From assembly GCA_022825005.1 (NCBI GenBank), contig JAJDYU010000069.1, positions 62,001-126,000 on the forward strand: 64,000 nucleotides of DNA. Reading direction: 5' to 3'. The position numbers and the translations under genes were made by a program. The stretch is from Acidimicrobiia bacterium (GTDB lineage Bacteria; Actinomycetota; Acidimicrobiia; Acidimicrobiales; Bin134). Below are positions 37,361 through 48,306 of the stretch, piece by piece; position 1 is the stretch's first letter; each line of letters opens with the position of its first letter. Below the pieces are notes generated by a model. The model did not search any database and was not told where the DNA came from. It saw nothing but the letters and a program-made list of their open reading frames with translations.

Positions 37361-38236
37361 GTGCGAATCCACCTGGTCGATGGCACATATGAGCTGTTCC
37401 GCTATCACTACTCGCCCGGCAACCGCGATCCCGAGCACGGTGCGGCGCGCGGCGTGGTCCACAGCATGCTCCAGCTGATCGACGACGGCGCCACCCACGT
37501 GGGAATAGCCACCGACCGGGTGATCGAGTCGTTCCGCAATGACCTGTGGCCCGGCTACAAGAGCGGCGAGGGCGTGGCCCCCGAGCTGATGGCTCAATTC
37601 CCCTTGGTCGAAGAGGCACTGACCGCCGCCGGTTTCTGCATCTGGCCCATGGTCAAGCACGAGGCCGACGACGCGATGGGCGCGGCGGCCCGCAAGGCCG
37701 CTCTGGATCCTGAAGTGGAGCAGGTGCTGATCTGCACCCCTGACAAGGATCTGGCCCAATGCGTCACCGCCGACGGGCGCATCGTGCAATACGACCGCCG
37801 CCAGCAGAAGCTCATCGATCACCAAGGAGTGGTAGCCAAGTTCGGGGTTGTGCCCGAGTCGATCCCCGACTACCTGGCCCTGGTGGGCGACACCGCCGAC
37901 GGCTTCCCCGGCTTGGCCGGCTGGGGGGCCCGCTCCACCGCGACGGTGCTGTCCCACTACATCCACTTGGAGAACATCCCCGACGCTGTGGGCCAGTGGG
38001 AGGTGAGCGTGCGCGGCTCGGCCAAGCTGGCCGCCACCCTGGCTGAGAATCGGGAGCTGGCCATGCTCTTCCGCCGCATCGCCACCATCGACGATGCCGC
38101 CCCGACGTTTGATGGCCTGGACGAATTGAAGTGGGCCGGCCCCACTCCGGAGTTCCCCGAGCTGATGGGCAGACTGGGCGGCGACCATCTTGTTGAGCGG
38201 GCCGACAGCCTGAAGCACCGATTGGGAAAAGCCTGA
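37361..38236 (+). CDS. 5'-3' exonuclease (FEN / PolI N-terminal type)
   Basis: Stand-alone flap-endonuclease-like protein, 291 aa. Acidic metal-binding residues are seen in IHLVDGTYELFR, HEADDAMG and CTPDKDLAQ. The helix-3-turn-helix DNA-binding motif is GDTADGFPGLAGWGARSTA. Likely role in removing RNA primers or flaps during replication and repair. The GTG start is fixed by the family N-terminus and the -10 hexamer. It is followed 14 bp later by the nitronate monooxygenase gene. Confidence 0.9.
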   Translation: MRIHLVDGTYELFRYHYSPGNRDPEHGAARGVVHSMLQLIDDGATHVGIATDRVIESFRNDLWPGYKSGEGVAPELMAQFPLVEEALTAAGFCIWPMVKHEADDAMGAAARKAALDPEVEQVLICTPDKDLAQCVTADGRIVQYDRRQQKLIDHQGVVAKFGVVPESIPDYLALVGDTADGFPGLAGWGARSTATVLSHYIHLENIPDAVGQWEVSVRGSAKLAATLAENRELAMLFRRIATIDDAAPTFDGLDELKWAGPTPEFPELMGRLGGDHLVERADSLKHRLGKA

Positions 38237-38250
38237 AAGGAAAACCAGAT

Positions 38251-39387
38251 ATGCGTACTGCCATCACCGAGATGTTCGGCATCGAGTTCCCGATCCTGGC
38301 CTTTACCCACTGCCGCGATGTGGCCGCCGAGGTCAGCCGGGCCGGCGGACTGGGCGTGCTGGGCGTTGTCGGACACACCGAGGAAGAACTGGAAACCGAT
38401 CTGGCTTGGATCCAAGAGCAGGTCGGCGACCGCCCCTTCGGCGTCGATCTCGTGATTCCCGCCCGATACGAGGGTGTCGAGCAGGGCGGGCTGGACATCG
38501 AGCAGGCCCACTCACTCATCCCTGATGAGCACCGGCGATTTCTCGACGAGTTGCTCGAGCGCTATGAAGTGCCGCCGCTGCCCCCCGACGACAGCTCACC
38601 CCGAGACTGGGGTCCCGCGGCCCCGCTGTCGGGCCGCCGCGCCGGTCGCCAACTCGAGATCGCCTTGGCCTACCAGCCTGCGTTAGTGGCCAACGCGCTG
38701 GGCCCGCCGCCCCCGGAGATGATCACCCAGAGCCACGCCGCCGGCGCCCGAGTAGCCGCCCTGGCGGGCCGGGCCGCCCACGCCGAGCGCCATGTGGCCG
38801 CCGGCGTCGACATCATTGTCGCTCAGGGATACGAGGCTGGCGGCCACACCGGAGAGGTGGGCTCTATGGTTCTCATCCCCGAGGTAGTGGACGCGGTAGC
38901 CCCAGCGCCGGTGTTGGGCGCTGGGGGTATCGGCCGGGGGCGCCAAATGGCCGCAGCCATGGCGCTGGGCGCCCAAGGGGCATGGTGCGGCTCGGTGTGG
39001 CTTACCACCGAAGAAGCTGAAACCCACCCCGCGGTCAAGCAGAAGTTCCTGGCTGCTGGATCGTCCGACACTGAGCGGTCCCGCACTATCACCGGCAAGC
39101 CGGCCCGGATGCTGCGCTCAGCCTGGACCGAGGAGTGGAACCGGACCGATACCCCCGACCCTCTCCCCATGCCGCTTCAAATCATGCTGACCGGCGAGCC
39201 CCGCCGCCGCATCGACCGGGTGGCCCACCACCCCGGCAGCGGTGCCGAGAAGCTGACCAACTATTTCGTCGGCCAAATCGTGGGGGCCATGAACCAATCC
39301 CTCCCCACCCGCCAAGTGGTCTACAACCTCGTCGAAGAGTTCATCGAGGCCGTGGAAGGCCTCAAGTCTCAACTCGACGACGGATAA
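38251..39387 (+). CDS. Nitronate monooxygenase family protein
   Basis: FMN TIM-barrel enzyme (2-nitropropane dioxygenase family), 378 aa. FGIEFPILAFTHCRD begins the barrel, VAQGYEAGGHTGEVGSM and VLGAGGIGRGRQMAAAMALGA bind FMN phosphate. AAAGGA lies before ATG. Oxidises alkyl nitronates such as propionate-3-nitronate; other family members are enoyl reductases, so the true substrate is open. The 3' end overlaps the minus-strand LOG gene by 19 bp. Confidence 0.88.
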   Translation: MRTAITEMFGIEFPILAFTHCRDVAAEVSRAGGLGVLGVVGHTEEELETDLAWIQEQVGDRPFGVDLVIPARYEGVEQGGLDIEQAHSLIPDEHRRFLDELLERYEVPPLPPDDSSPRDWGPAAPLSGRRAGRQLEIALAYQPALVANALGPPPPEMITQSHAAGARVAALAGRAAHAERHVAAGVDIIVAQGYEAGGHTGEVGSMVLIPEVVDAVAPAPVLGAGGIGRGRQMAAAMALGAQGAWCGSVWLTTEEAETHPAVKQKFLAAGSSDTERSRTITGKPARMLRSAWTEEWNRTDTPDPLPMPLQIMLTGEPRRRIDRVAHHPGSGAEKLTNYFVGQIVGAMNQSLPTRQVVYNLVEEFIEAVEGLKSQLDDG

Positions 39388-39944
39388 AGGAGCGTCAACG
39401 CCTCTTCAATCGAACCGGCTCGCTGGATGATCCCCGCCTTCTCGGGCTTGATGAATCCAACATCGACAAGCTGTTGGTGAAACGCGGCCAACGGCGCCCA
39501 AAACCCGTCCCGGTCCAACAGCACCACCGGCTTGTACCGCCCGCCTTCGTGCAGCCCCAGCTGCGTCCAGGTGGCTGCTTCGAACAACTCCTCCTGGGTC
39601 CCCAACCCGCCCGGCAATGCGCAGAACCCGTCCGACAGCGAGTACATGAGATGTTTGCGCTCGTGCATGTCGGCCACCAGGTGCAGTTCGGTCAGCCCCT
39701 GATGGGCCACTTCGATCTCGTCCAGAAAGTTCGGGATAACCCCGATCACCTCGCCGCCCGCGGCCATGGCCGCGTCGGCCATCACCCCCATGAGCCCGAC
39801 CCGCCCCCCGCCGAACACCACACCAATGCCTTCGTCAGCCAGCCGCCGCCCCATATCAGCCGCCAATTCCGCAAACCCCGCCTCAGTCCCCAAAGAAGAA
39901 CTGCAAAATACGGCAACCCGCCGCCGCCCTGAATCCAAAGTCAC
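39369..39944 (-). CDS. LOG family protein (TIGR00730, cytokinin-riboside phosphorylase type)
   Basis: 191 aa Rossmann-like protein. Hallmarks are VFCSSSLG at the N-terminus, FGGGRVGLMG and LPGGLGTQEELFE, the PGGxGTxxE motif of nucleoside-5'-monophosphate phosphoribohydrolases. The open frame continues far upstream on this strand, but GTG 39944 is the true start: the conserved domain begins there and TAGCCT lies 7 nt away. Confidence 0.9.
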   Translation of the reverse strand: MTLDSGRRRVAVFCSSSLGTEAGFAELAADMGRRLADEGIGVVFGGGRVGLMGVMADAAMAAGGEVIGVIPNFLDEIEVAHQGLTELHLVADMHERKHLMYSLSDGFCALPGGLGTQEELFEAATWTQLGLHEGGRYKPVVLLDRDGFWAPLAAFHQQLVDVGFIKPEKAGIIQRAGSIEEALTLLYPSSS

Positions 39945-39951
39945 ATGAGTG

Positions 39952-39957
39952 AGGCTA
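39952..39957 (-). promoter_or_regulatory. Candidate -10 (TAGCCT) for the LOG gene
   Basis: 7 nt before GTG 39944; a second TAGCCT on the plus strand (39975-39980) lies 9 nt before the carboxylase ATG, making a compact 45-bp divergent promoter region. Confidence 0.4.
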
Positions 39958-39989
39958 CCGACCCGGACCCCATGTAGCCTGTCGCGAAC

Positions 39990-41546
39990 ATGCCTGAACA
40001 CTCGATGAAGGACCGCCTCAACGACTTGGAGCGCCGCAAGCATGAGGCCCTCCACGCCGGACCCCAGCGGGCGGTCGACCGCCAGCACGACAAGGGCAAG
40101 ATGCTGGCCCGAGAGCGCATCGAGTACCTGCTCGACGACGGCTCCTTCCACGAACTCGACATGCTGGCCCGCCACCGGGCACTGGACAGCGGTATCGAGG
40201 AGCGGCCCTACACCGACGGGGTGATCACCGGCTGGGGCACCATCGACGGCCGCAAGGTGTTTCTGTTCGCCCAAGACTTCACCGTGTTCGGCGGGGCGCT
40301 GGGCGAGGTGTTCGCCGAGAAGATCCACAAGGTGATGGACCTGGCCCTGTCGGTGGGCGCGCCCATGATCGGCCTCAACGACGGCGCCGGCGCCCGCATC
40401 CAGGAAGGCGTCGTGTCGCTCGACTCCTACGGCGGCATCTTCCACCGCAACGTGAAGTCTTCCGGCGTCATCCCCCAGATCAGCGTGATCCTCGGACCGT
40501 GCGCCGGGGGAGCGGTCTACAGCCCAGCCATGACCGATTTCGTGTTCATGGTGGCCGAGAAATCGCACATGTTCATCACCGGCCCCGACGTGGTGAAGAC
40601 GGTGACCGGCGAAGAGGTGACCCTGGAGGAGCTGGGCGGGGCCCGCTCCCACTCCACTAAGTCGGGCGTGGCCACTTTTGTGGGCCCGACCGAGGAAGAG
40701 GTTCTCGACGAGGTCCGGTTCCTGGTCGGCCACCTGCCGGCCAACAACCTGGAAGAGCCTCCGCATGTCGCCGCCACCGACGATCCCGAGCGGCTGACCC
40801 CCGAGCTGCGCGACATCATGCCCGACAGCCCCAACCTGCCCTACGACATGCGCACGGTGATCCAGGCGGTGGTGGACGACGGGGAGTTCATGGAGTACCA
40901 CGCCCACTGGGCCCAGTCGATCGTGTGCGGTTTCGCCCGGCTCAACGGCTACACCGTCGGCGTGGTGGGCAACCAGCCCATGGTGCTGGCCGGCGTGCTG
41001 GACATCGAGTCTTCGTCCAAGGCGGCCCGATTCGTGCGGACTTGCGACGCCTTCAACATCCCGCTTGTGACGTTCGTGGACGTCCCCGGCTTTCTGCCCG
41101 GCGTCGACCAGGAGCACGGCGGCATCATCCGCCACGGGGCCAAGCTGCTGTACGCCTACTGCGAGGCCACCGTGCCCCGCATCCAGGTCATCACCCGCAA
41201 GGCCTACGGCGGGGCCTATGTGGTGATGGACTCCAAGTCGGTGGGCTCCGACCTGTCGTTCGCCTGGCCCGGTGCCGAGCTGGCCGTCATGGGACCGCAG
41301 GGGGCCGTGGAGATCATCTACCGCCGCGAGCTCCAGTCGGCGGCCGACCCAGTGGCCCGGCGGGCCGAGCTGGTGGACGACTACACCGAGCGCTACGCCA
41401 ACCCCTACATCGCGGCCGAGCGGGGCTACATCGACGATGTCATCGACCCGGCCGACACCCGCCGCCTGGTGATCGCCGGTTTCGAAATGCTCCGCTCCAA
41501 GCGCGAGGAGCTGTTGCCCCGAAAGCACGGCGTCATCCCGCTCTGA
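39990..41546 (+). CDS. Acyl-CoA carboxylase beta subunit (propionyl-CoA carboxylase type)
   Basis: Carboxyltransferase subunit, 518 aa, that moves CO2 from biotin to propionyl- or acetyl-CoA. Crotonase-like halves are visible: GAGARIQEGVVSL and GPCAGGAVYSPA (N half), DVPGFLPGVDQEHGGIIRHGAKLL (as DVPGFLPG and GGIIRHGAK) and KAYGGAYVVM (C half). Followed by an epsilon-like small gene, the AccD5/PccB arrangement of actinobacteria. The biotin-carrying alpha subunit is not in the window. Confidence 0.95.
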   Translation: MPEHSMKDRLNDLERRKHEALHAGPQRAVDRQHDKGKMLARERIEYLLDDGSFHELDMLARHRALDSGIEERPYTDGVITGWGTIDGRKVFLFAQDFTVFGGALGEVFAEKIHKVMDLALSVGAPMIGLNDGAGARIQEGVVSLDSYGGIFHRNVKSSGVIPQISVILGPCAGGAVYSPAMTDFVFMVAEKSHMFITGPDVVKTVTGEEVTLEELGGARSHSTKSGVATFVGPTEEEVLDEVRFLVGHLPANNLEEPPHVAATDDPERLTPELRDIMPDSPNLPYDMRTVIQAVVDDGEFMEYHAHWAQSIVCGFARLNGYTVGVVGNQPMVLAGVLDIESSSKAARFVRTCDAFNIPLVTFVDVPGFLPGVDQEHGGIIRHGAKLLYAYCEATVPRIQVITRKAYGGAYVVMDSKSVGSDLSFAWPGAELAVMGPQGAVEIIYRRELQSAADPVARRAELVDDYTERYANPYIAAERGYIDDVIDPADTRRLVIAGFEMLRSKREELLPRKHGVIPL

Positions 41547-41603
41547 TCTCGGTGTCGGCAAATTCACTGCGGCAGGGCAGACAGGACCAGCTAGAACAGC
41601 CCC

Positions 41604-41798
41604 ATGAGCCTCATTCAGATCACACCGCAGCCCACTGAACCCGAGATGGCTGCCATTCTGGCCGCCTACGAGGCTCTCTGGCCCCGTCCAGCGGCCGCCG
41701 AGCCATTTGCGCCCGTGGCCCCTCGTTGGCGATTCAGCGGCCGCTGGTGGAGCGCACCGGCCACCACCCGCCGCCAGCGACAGTCTCTGAAACAATGA
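41604..41798 (+). CDS. Acyl-CoA carboxylase epsilon-like subunit
   Basis: 64 aa. The pattern PTEPEMAAILAAYEALWP, then a Pro/Ala linker, then RWRFSGRWW and a basic tail fits the actinobacterial acyl-CoA carboxylase epsilon family, a short bridging subunit that joins alpha and beta. Its position 57 bp after the beta subunit supports this. The stop overlaps the next gene (ATGA). Confidence 0.75.
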   Translation: MSLIQITPQPTEPEMAAILAAYEALWPRPAAAEPFAPVAPRWRFSGRWWSAPATTRRQRQSLKQ

Positions 41799-42361
41799 CC
41801 GTGGACCAAGCTCGCCACCGCACAACCGAGGAGCTGGAAGCCGCCCTCGACCACATCCGCCAAGCCCCCGCCGACCACGGCACCCTCGAGCTGATAGTGC
41901 GCCGTCCCGCGGTGAATGAGCGCGAGGTGTTGGAAGTCGGCCATCTCAGTGTGGAGGATGGCTTGGTGGGCGACACCTGGGCTCAGCGCGGGTCCTCGAA
42001 AACGCCCGATGGCGGACCTCTTCTCGACGCCCAGATCAACATCATGAACGCCCGGACCATCGCCGCGGTGGCCGGGCCCATCGACCGCTGGGCCCTCGCT
42101 GGCGATCAGCTCTACATCGATCTGGACATCAGCGCCGAGGCCCTCCCGCCCGGCAGCCGCCTCGCCCTGGGCGATGCGGTTATCGAAGTCACCGCCGAGC
42201 CCCACACCGGCTGCGGCAAATTCTCTTCCCGGTTCGGCCTCGACGCGCTGCGCTTTGTGAACTCCCCCGTCGGCCGCGCCCTCAACCTCCGCGGCATAAA
42301 CGCCCGAGTCATCCAGCCCGGCACCATTCGCCAGGGTGAACCGGTAAACCGTCTCAGCTAG
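41795..42361 (+). CDS. MOSC domain-containing protein
   Basis: 188 aa. A MOSC (molybdenum cofactor sulfurase C-terminal) domain is indicated by VEDGLVGDTW, LDISAEALPPGSRLALGDAV and the conserved Cys in PHTGCGKFSSRFG. Such proteins transfer sulfur or bind Mo cofactor; the specific partner is unknown. ATG 41795 overlaps the epsilon-like stop. It ends in a 4-bp convergent overlap with aat. Confidence 0.85.
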   Translation: MTVDQARHRTTEELEAALDHIRQAPADHGTLELIVRRPAVNEREVLEVGHLSVEDGLVGDTWAQRGSSKTPDGGPLLDAQINIMNARTIAAVAGPIDRWALAGDQLYIDLDISAEALPPGSRLALGDAVIEVTAEPHTGCGKFSSRFGLDALRFVNSPVGRALNLRGINARVIQPGTIRQGEPVNRLS

Positions 42362-43044
42362 CTACCCCACGGCGGCGCAGGCTGTTTCACCACAGCTCTC
42401 AACTGCTCCAGGTACTCACTTCGCGGAATCTCCACCGCCCCGAGGCTTTGCATGTGCTCTGTCGCCCACTGCACATCCAACAGCCGAGCAACACCACCGT
42501 GGTTCAACCTCCCCACCAGGGATACCAGCGCCACCTTGGACGCATCGCGATCCACATGGAACATCGACTCCCCGGCGAACAGCCCTCCGATCGACACTCC
42601 GTAGAGCCCGCCCACCAATTCCCCTTCTTCCGACCACGCCTCCACGCTGTGCGCCCATCCCAGGCGGTGCAGCCGCACGTAGGCGTCTCGGATGTCTGGC
42701 GAGATCCACCCGTGGGGCCGCTCGATCGAGCGACAGGCGTCGATCACCTCAGCGAAGGCCACGTCGGCGGTGATCCGATAGCGCCGCAGCGATCGGCGCA
42801 GCGATCGGGTGACCCGCAATTCGTGGAGCGGGATCACCCCGCGGGGATCGGGCGACCACCATCCCAGCTTGTCGGTTCGTCCCAACGGCATCGGAAACAA
42901 GCCGGATCGGTAGGCCGCCAGCAGCGTGCCGGGGGCCAGATCGGCGCCCACTGCCACCAACCCATGCTCATCGGCCGTCTCCGCGGGGGGGAACTCCCAC
43001 TGGCTGGGCTCGGGGCGGAGCGGACCATCTGGCCTCATCCCCAT
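42358..43044 (-). CDS. aat: Leucyl/phenylalanyl-tRNA--protein transferase
   Basis: Adds Leu or Phe to proteins with N-terminal Lys/Arg, marking them for ClpS/ClpAP degradation. Family blocks GLVAVGADLAPGTLLAAYRSGLFPM (as GLVAVGADL and YRSGLFPMP), WWSPDPRGVIPL, HSVEAW, GGLYGVSIGGLFAGESMF (as GGLYGVSIGG and FAGESMF) are clear. ATG 43044 chosen; GTG 43056 also in frame. About 228 aa. Confidence 0.95.
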   Translation of the reverse strand: MGMRPDGPLRPEPSQWEFPPAETADEHGLVAVGADLAPGTLLAAYRSGLFPMPLGRTDKLGWWSPDPRGVIPLHELRVTRSLRRSLRRYRITADVAFAEVIDACRSIERPHGWISPDIRDAYVRLHRLGWAHSVEAWSEEGELVGGLYGVSIGGLFAGESMFHVDRDASKVALVSLVGRLNHGGVARLLDVQWATEHMQSLGAVEIPRSEYLEQLRAVVKQPAPPWGS

Positions 43045-43078
43045 ACTCTGCCCCACCCGGCGAGGCCAGGCTGCGGGG

Positions 43079-44470
43079 CTAGCCGGATTCTTCGATGGTC
43101 ACCGAGTTGACGATCACCTGAGGCTCGGGCGCTCCACCCAGCCGGTTGCCAGGCTGGTCGACGTGACTGGCCAAGATGGCCTCGGCCACTCCCAGGCTCT
43201 CGCTGTCCATCTGGCCGAACACCACATAGGTGCCCTGGCTGTTGAGCAGGGCGGTGTTCTCGTTGACCGCGAAGAAGAACTGGGCGCTGGCGCTGTTGGG
43301 TGCCGCGGTGCGGGCCATCACGATCTGGCCCGGCTCATAGGTGAACCCCGAGCCCTCGTCGGGGATGGTGTAGCCCGGTCCAGGGTCCGACGGGGAGTTG
43401 GTGTGGGGCGCCCCGCCCTGGATGATGCCGATGCCCGGATCAGTCCGGAACAACAGCGTGTTGTCGTAGTAGTGGTACCGGGCCAGCACTGCGAAGTTGT
43501 TGGCCGTGACCGGGGTGTTGGCCACGTCGAGGTCGATCCGCATCTCGCCCGCGGTGGTGTTGAACACCGCGGTGTACTGCTTGGAAGCGTCCAAACACAT
43601 GGGCTGAGGGCCGTCGAAATCGAGGACCTGTGGTCCTGATCCGTCGGCCGGAGGACATCCGCTCAAGTCAATGCTCCCTTCAGGAGTTGGGTCGGAGGAT
43701 TGTATGGCAATGGAGTTGACGATGACCGACTCAGACGGCCGCCCCCCAAAGGCGGTGTCGGGATTGTCAACGTGGCTGTCCAAAATGGTCCGGATCAAAC
43801 TCAGGCTGTTGTCCTCGGTCTCGCCCACGACTGCAAGGCCCGAAACCGCCTGGGAAGGCTGAAAGCCGTCCCTGGCCAAGAACAGGAACTGTCCGGTTGA
43901 ATTGCCCTCGGCCGACCACAGAAGCTGACCAGCCTCGTAGTCAATCGACTCACCCGGTGTCACAGTGAATCCCGGACCAGGATCTTCGGCGGAGTTGGTG
44001 TGGGGCGAACCGCCTTGGATGTAGCCGCCCACGTCATCGGTGTAGAAGATGGCCGATCCGTCGTAGTAGCCGTCGTCGGCTAAGACCGCGAAAGCGTTTA
44101 CCGCCTCCGGTGACAGCTCTTGGTCGAGCTTCACCCGGACCACCCCGATGCTGGTATCAAAAACCGCCGAATATCCGACGTCAGGATCAAGGAACTGATC
44201 CGGTGCCGAATCGAATGTCCGCTCTCCACGGGGGTCCGGCGGTAGGGGAAGCTCGGGAAACACCACATTCTCGTCGAAAACCGGCGCGCTCTCGTCGTCG
44301 CCGCCTCGAGCCCACAGCCAGAGAATCACCACCGCCACCACAATCACTGCGGCAATCAGGGAGACCCGGACCCCCCTGGAGCGGATACGGCCGCGGCTCT
44401 CGGTCGCCTTGGCCTTTTGCTGGGCAACCTGTCGGCGGGCTCGCTGACGCTGTCTCTTGTCGGTGGCCAT
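43079..44470 (-). CDS. Membrane-anchored protein with two cyclophilin domains
   Basis: 463 aa. A basic cytoplasmic N-terminus and one transmembrane helix (about 36-53) place the rest outside the membrane. Two cyclophilin-like domains follow (about 98-260 and 300-460). The second has FRTDPGIGIIQGGAPHTN and QFFFAVN, keeping the Arg and Gln of the peptidyl-prolyl isomerase site. The first reads FYTDDVGGYIQGGSPHTN and QFLFLARD, with Tyr in place of the catalytic Arg, so it is probably inactive. Predicted extracytoplasmic foldase. TAGATT lies 7 nt before ATG. Confidence 0.85.
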   Translation of the reverse strand: MATDKRQRQRARRQVAQQKAKATESRGRIRSRGVRVSLIAAVIVVAVVILWLWARGGDDESAPVFDENVVFPELPLPPDPRGERTFDSAPDQFLDPDVGYSAVFDTSIGVVRVKLDQELSPEAVNAFAVLADDGYYDGSAIFYTDDVGGYIQGGSPHTNSAEDPGPGFTVTPGESIDYEAGQLLWSAEGNSTGQFLFLARDGFQPSQAVSGLAVVGETEDNSLSLIRTILDSHVDNPDTAFGGRPSESVIVNSIAIQSSDPTPEGSIDLSGCPPADGSGPQVLDFDGPQPMCLDASKQYTAVFNTTAGEMRIDLDVANTPVTANNFAVLARYHYYDNTLLFRTDPGIGIIQGGAPHTNSPSDPGPGYTIPDEGSGFTYEPGQIVMARTAAPNSASAQFFFAVNENTALLNSQGTYVVFGQMDSESLGVAEAILASHVDQPGNRLGGAPEPQVIVNSVTIEESG

Positions 44471-44477
44471 CGCCTGA

Positions 44478-44483
44478 AATCTA
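44478..44483 (-). promoter_or_regulatory. Candidate -10 (TAGATT) for the double-cyclophilin gene
   Basis: 7 nt before ATG 44470 on the minus strand; shares the 100-bp divergent region with lysC. Confidence 0.4.
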
Positions 44484-44558
44484 CGATGGCAATCGCCCTA
44501 GTGCCTATCGGCACAAGAATCTCGGATAACAACCACAAAAGTGCCCATGAGGGGCCGG

Positions 44559-44564
44559 TAGCGT
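44559..44564 (+). promoter_or_regulatory. Candidate -10 (TAGCGT) for lysC
   Basis: 6 nt before GTG 44571, no Shine-Dalgarno. A small hairpin GTGCC-TATC-GGCAC is at 44501-44514. Confidence 0.45.
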
Positions 44565-44570
44565 TTGGGT

Positions 44571-47097
<2,527 letters not shown>

Positions 47098-47109
47098 GGC
47101 CTTATGAAA

Positions 47110-47883
47110 TCAGAGCCGGTAGCCGCCGTCTACGCTGATCACCTGCCCGGTGATGCCGGCGCCCGCCTCCGAGGCCAACAACACCGCCATCGGGGCCAGT
47201 TCCTCAGGTTCCAGAATTCGGCGCTGGGCGCTGTCGGCATGGGCGTCGGCCTCAGCCTCGGCCGTGCTGATGCCCTTGGCCGCAGCCAGTCGCTCAAAGT
47301 CCACCAAGGCCGTGTTGGTCCACCCCGGGCACAGGCAGTTCACCGTTATCCCGTGGGGGGCGGCCGATGTGGCCAGCTGCTTGGTCAACCCCACGAGGCC
47401 GTGCTTGGCCGCGGTGTAGCCCACGCTGGCCGCGGCCCGCTTAGACGCCCCCGAGCCGATGTTGATGATACGGCCATAGCCCTGCTCTCGCATCGAGGCC
47501 AGCGCTTCCTGGCTGGTCCAGAAGGCCGAGATGAGGTTCAACCGCAGCGTGGCCATGAACGGCTCGGCACTTCCCGAGAAGGGGTCGTGATTTCCCCCCG
47601 ATGAACCCCCGACGTTGTTCACCAACACGTCGACGCGACCGAACTCAGCAATGGCCGCCCGCACCGGCGAGCGGGCCTGCTCTTCATCAGCGGCATCGGC
47701 CACCACCGCCAGCCCCGTCTGGCCCGCTCCCTCGATCTCCGCCACCACCGAATCAAGCTGCTGGCGGGTCCGGGACGACACCACCACCGTCGCCCCCTCC
47801 CTTGCCATTCCCAGCGCAATGGCTCGCCCGATCCCCCGACCACCGCCGGTGACCACCGCCACCCGACCTTCAAGCACTGGCAA
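47110..47883 (-). CDS. SDR family oxidoreductase
   Basis: FabG-like short-chain dehydrogenase of 257 aa: TGGGRGIGRAIA, NNVGG, catalytic YTAAKHG, and GQVISVDGGYRL at the end. The start is TTG 47883 or GTG 47877. It follows the SnoaL-like gene with an 11-bp gap, so the two are probably cotranscribed from the promoter at 48291-48296. Confidence 0.9.
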   Translation of the reverse strand: MPVLEGRVAVVTGGGRGIGRAIALGMAREGATVVVSSRTRQQLDSVVAEIEGAGQTGLAVVADAADEEQARSPVRAAIAEFGRVDVLVNNVGGSSGGNHDPFSGSAEPFMATLRLNLISAFWTSQEALASMREQGYGRIINIGSGASKRAAASVGYTAAKHGLVGLTKQLATSAAPHGITVNCLCPGWTNTALVDFERLAAAKGISTAEAEADAHADSAQRRILEPEELAPMAVLLASEAGAGITGQVISVDGGYRL

Positions 47884-47894
47884 CTGTCGCGCCC

Positions 47895-48284
47895 CTAGCC
47901 GAATGAGATTGTGCGGTGGTCCAGTTTCCAGCCATCGCCAGTGCGCACCAGCCGGTCCCGGTATGTCCCGAACAGAGCGACCGATGGCTCAGTGGCCGTG
48001 TTCACCCAAAACTGGAAATAGGCATCAGAAACAGCCTCATCGCCGTCCACCGCCACCGCCTGAGTAGTGATCACATGCCGCGTATTGCTCCCCGGCCCAA
48101 CAGTGCCCGCGGCGCGGCGCTCGATGGCCCCCGCCAAGAGATTGTCCCGCCCCTGCAATTCTCCCCCCGGCATGTCCCACCGAGCGTCGTCCGTGAACAA
48201 GTCCACGTACTCCTCCAAATCCCCCCCATCCGCCAAAATCGCCAACCGGGCAACAACATTCCTGATCGCAGCATCATCACTCAT
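47895..48284 (-). CDS. SnoaL/NTF2-like protein
   Basis: 129 aa alpha+beta barrel of the nuclear transport factor 2 / SnoaL-like superfamily: IRNVVARLAILADGGDLEEY (parts VVARLAILADGG), VDLFTDDARWDMPGG and a C-terminal RTGDGWKLDHRTI. Members are small-molecule isomerases, dehydratases or binding proteins. Paired with the downstream SDR. Divergent from the amidohydrolase gene 22 bp away. Confidence 0.85.
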   Translation of the reverse strand: MSDDAAIRNVVARLAILADGGDLEEYVDLFTDDARWDMPGGELQGRDNLLAGAIERRAAGTVGPGSNTRHVITTQAVAVDGDEAVSDAYFQFWVNTATEPSVALFGTYRDRLVRTGDGWKLDHRTISFG

Positions 48285-48290
48285 GCCGAG

Positions 48291-48300
48291 AGACTAACTT
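48291..48300. promoter_or_regulatory. Overlapping divergent -10 hexamers
   Basis: On the plus strand TAACTT (48295-48300) is 6 nt before ATG 48307; on the minus strand TAGTCT (48296-48291) is 6 nt before ATG 48284. The hexamers share two base pairs, so both promoters cannot be open at once. Confidence 0.5.
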
Positions 48301-48306
48301 CGACCC

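Noticed and set aside
39945-41825. Upstream extension of the LOG gene to an 818-codon open frame
   Set aside because: The extension is antisense to the carboxylase gene and is His/Val/Gly-rich noise; the conserved LOG domain begins at GTG 39944.
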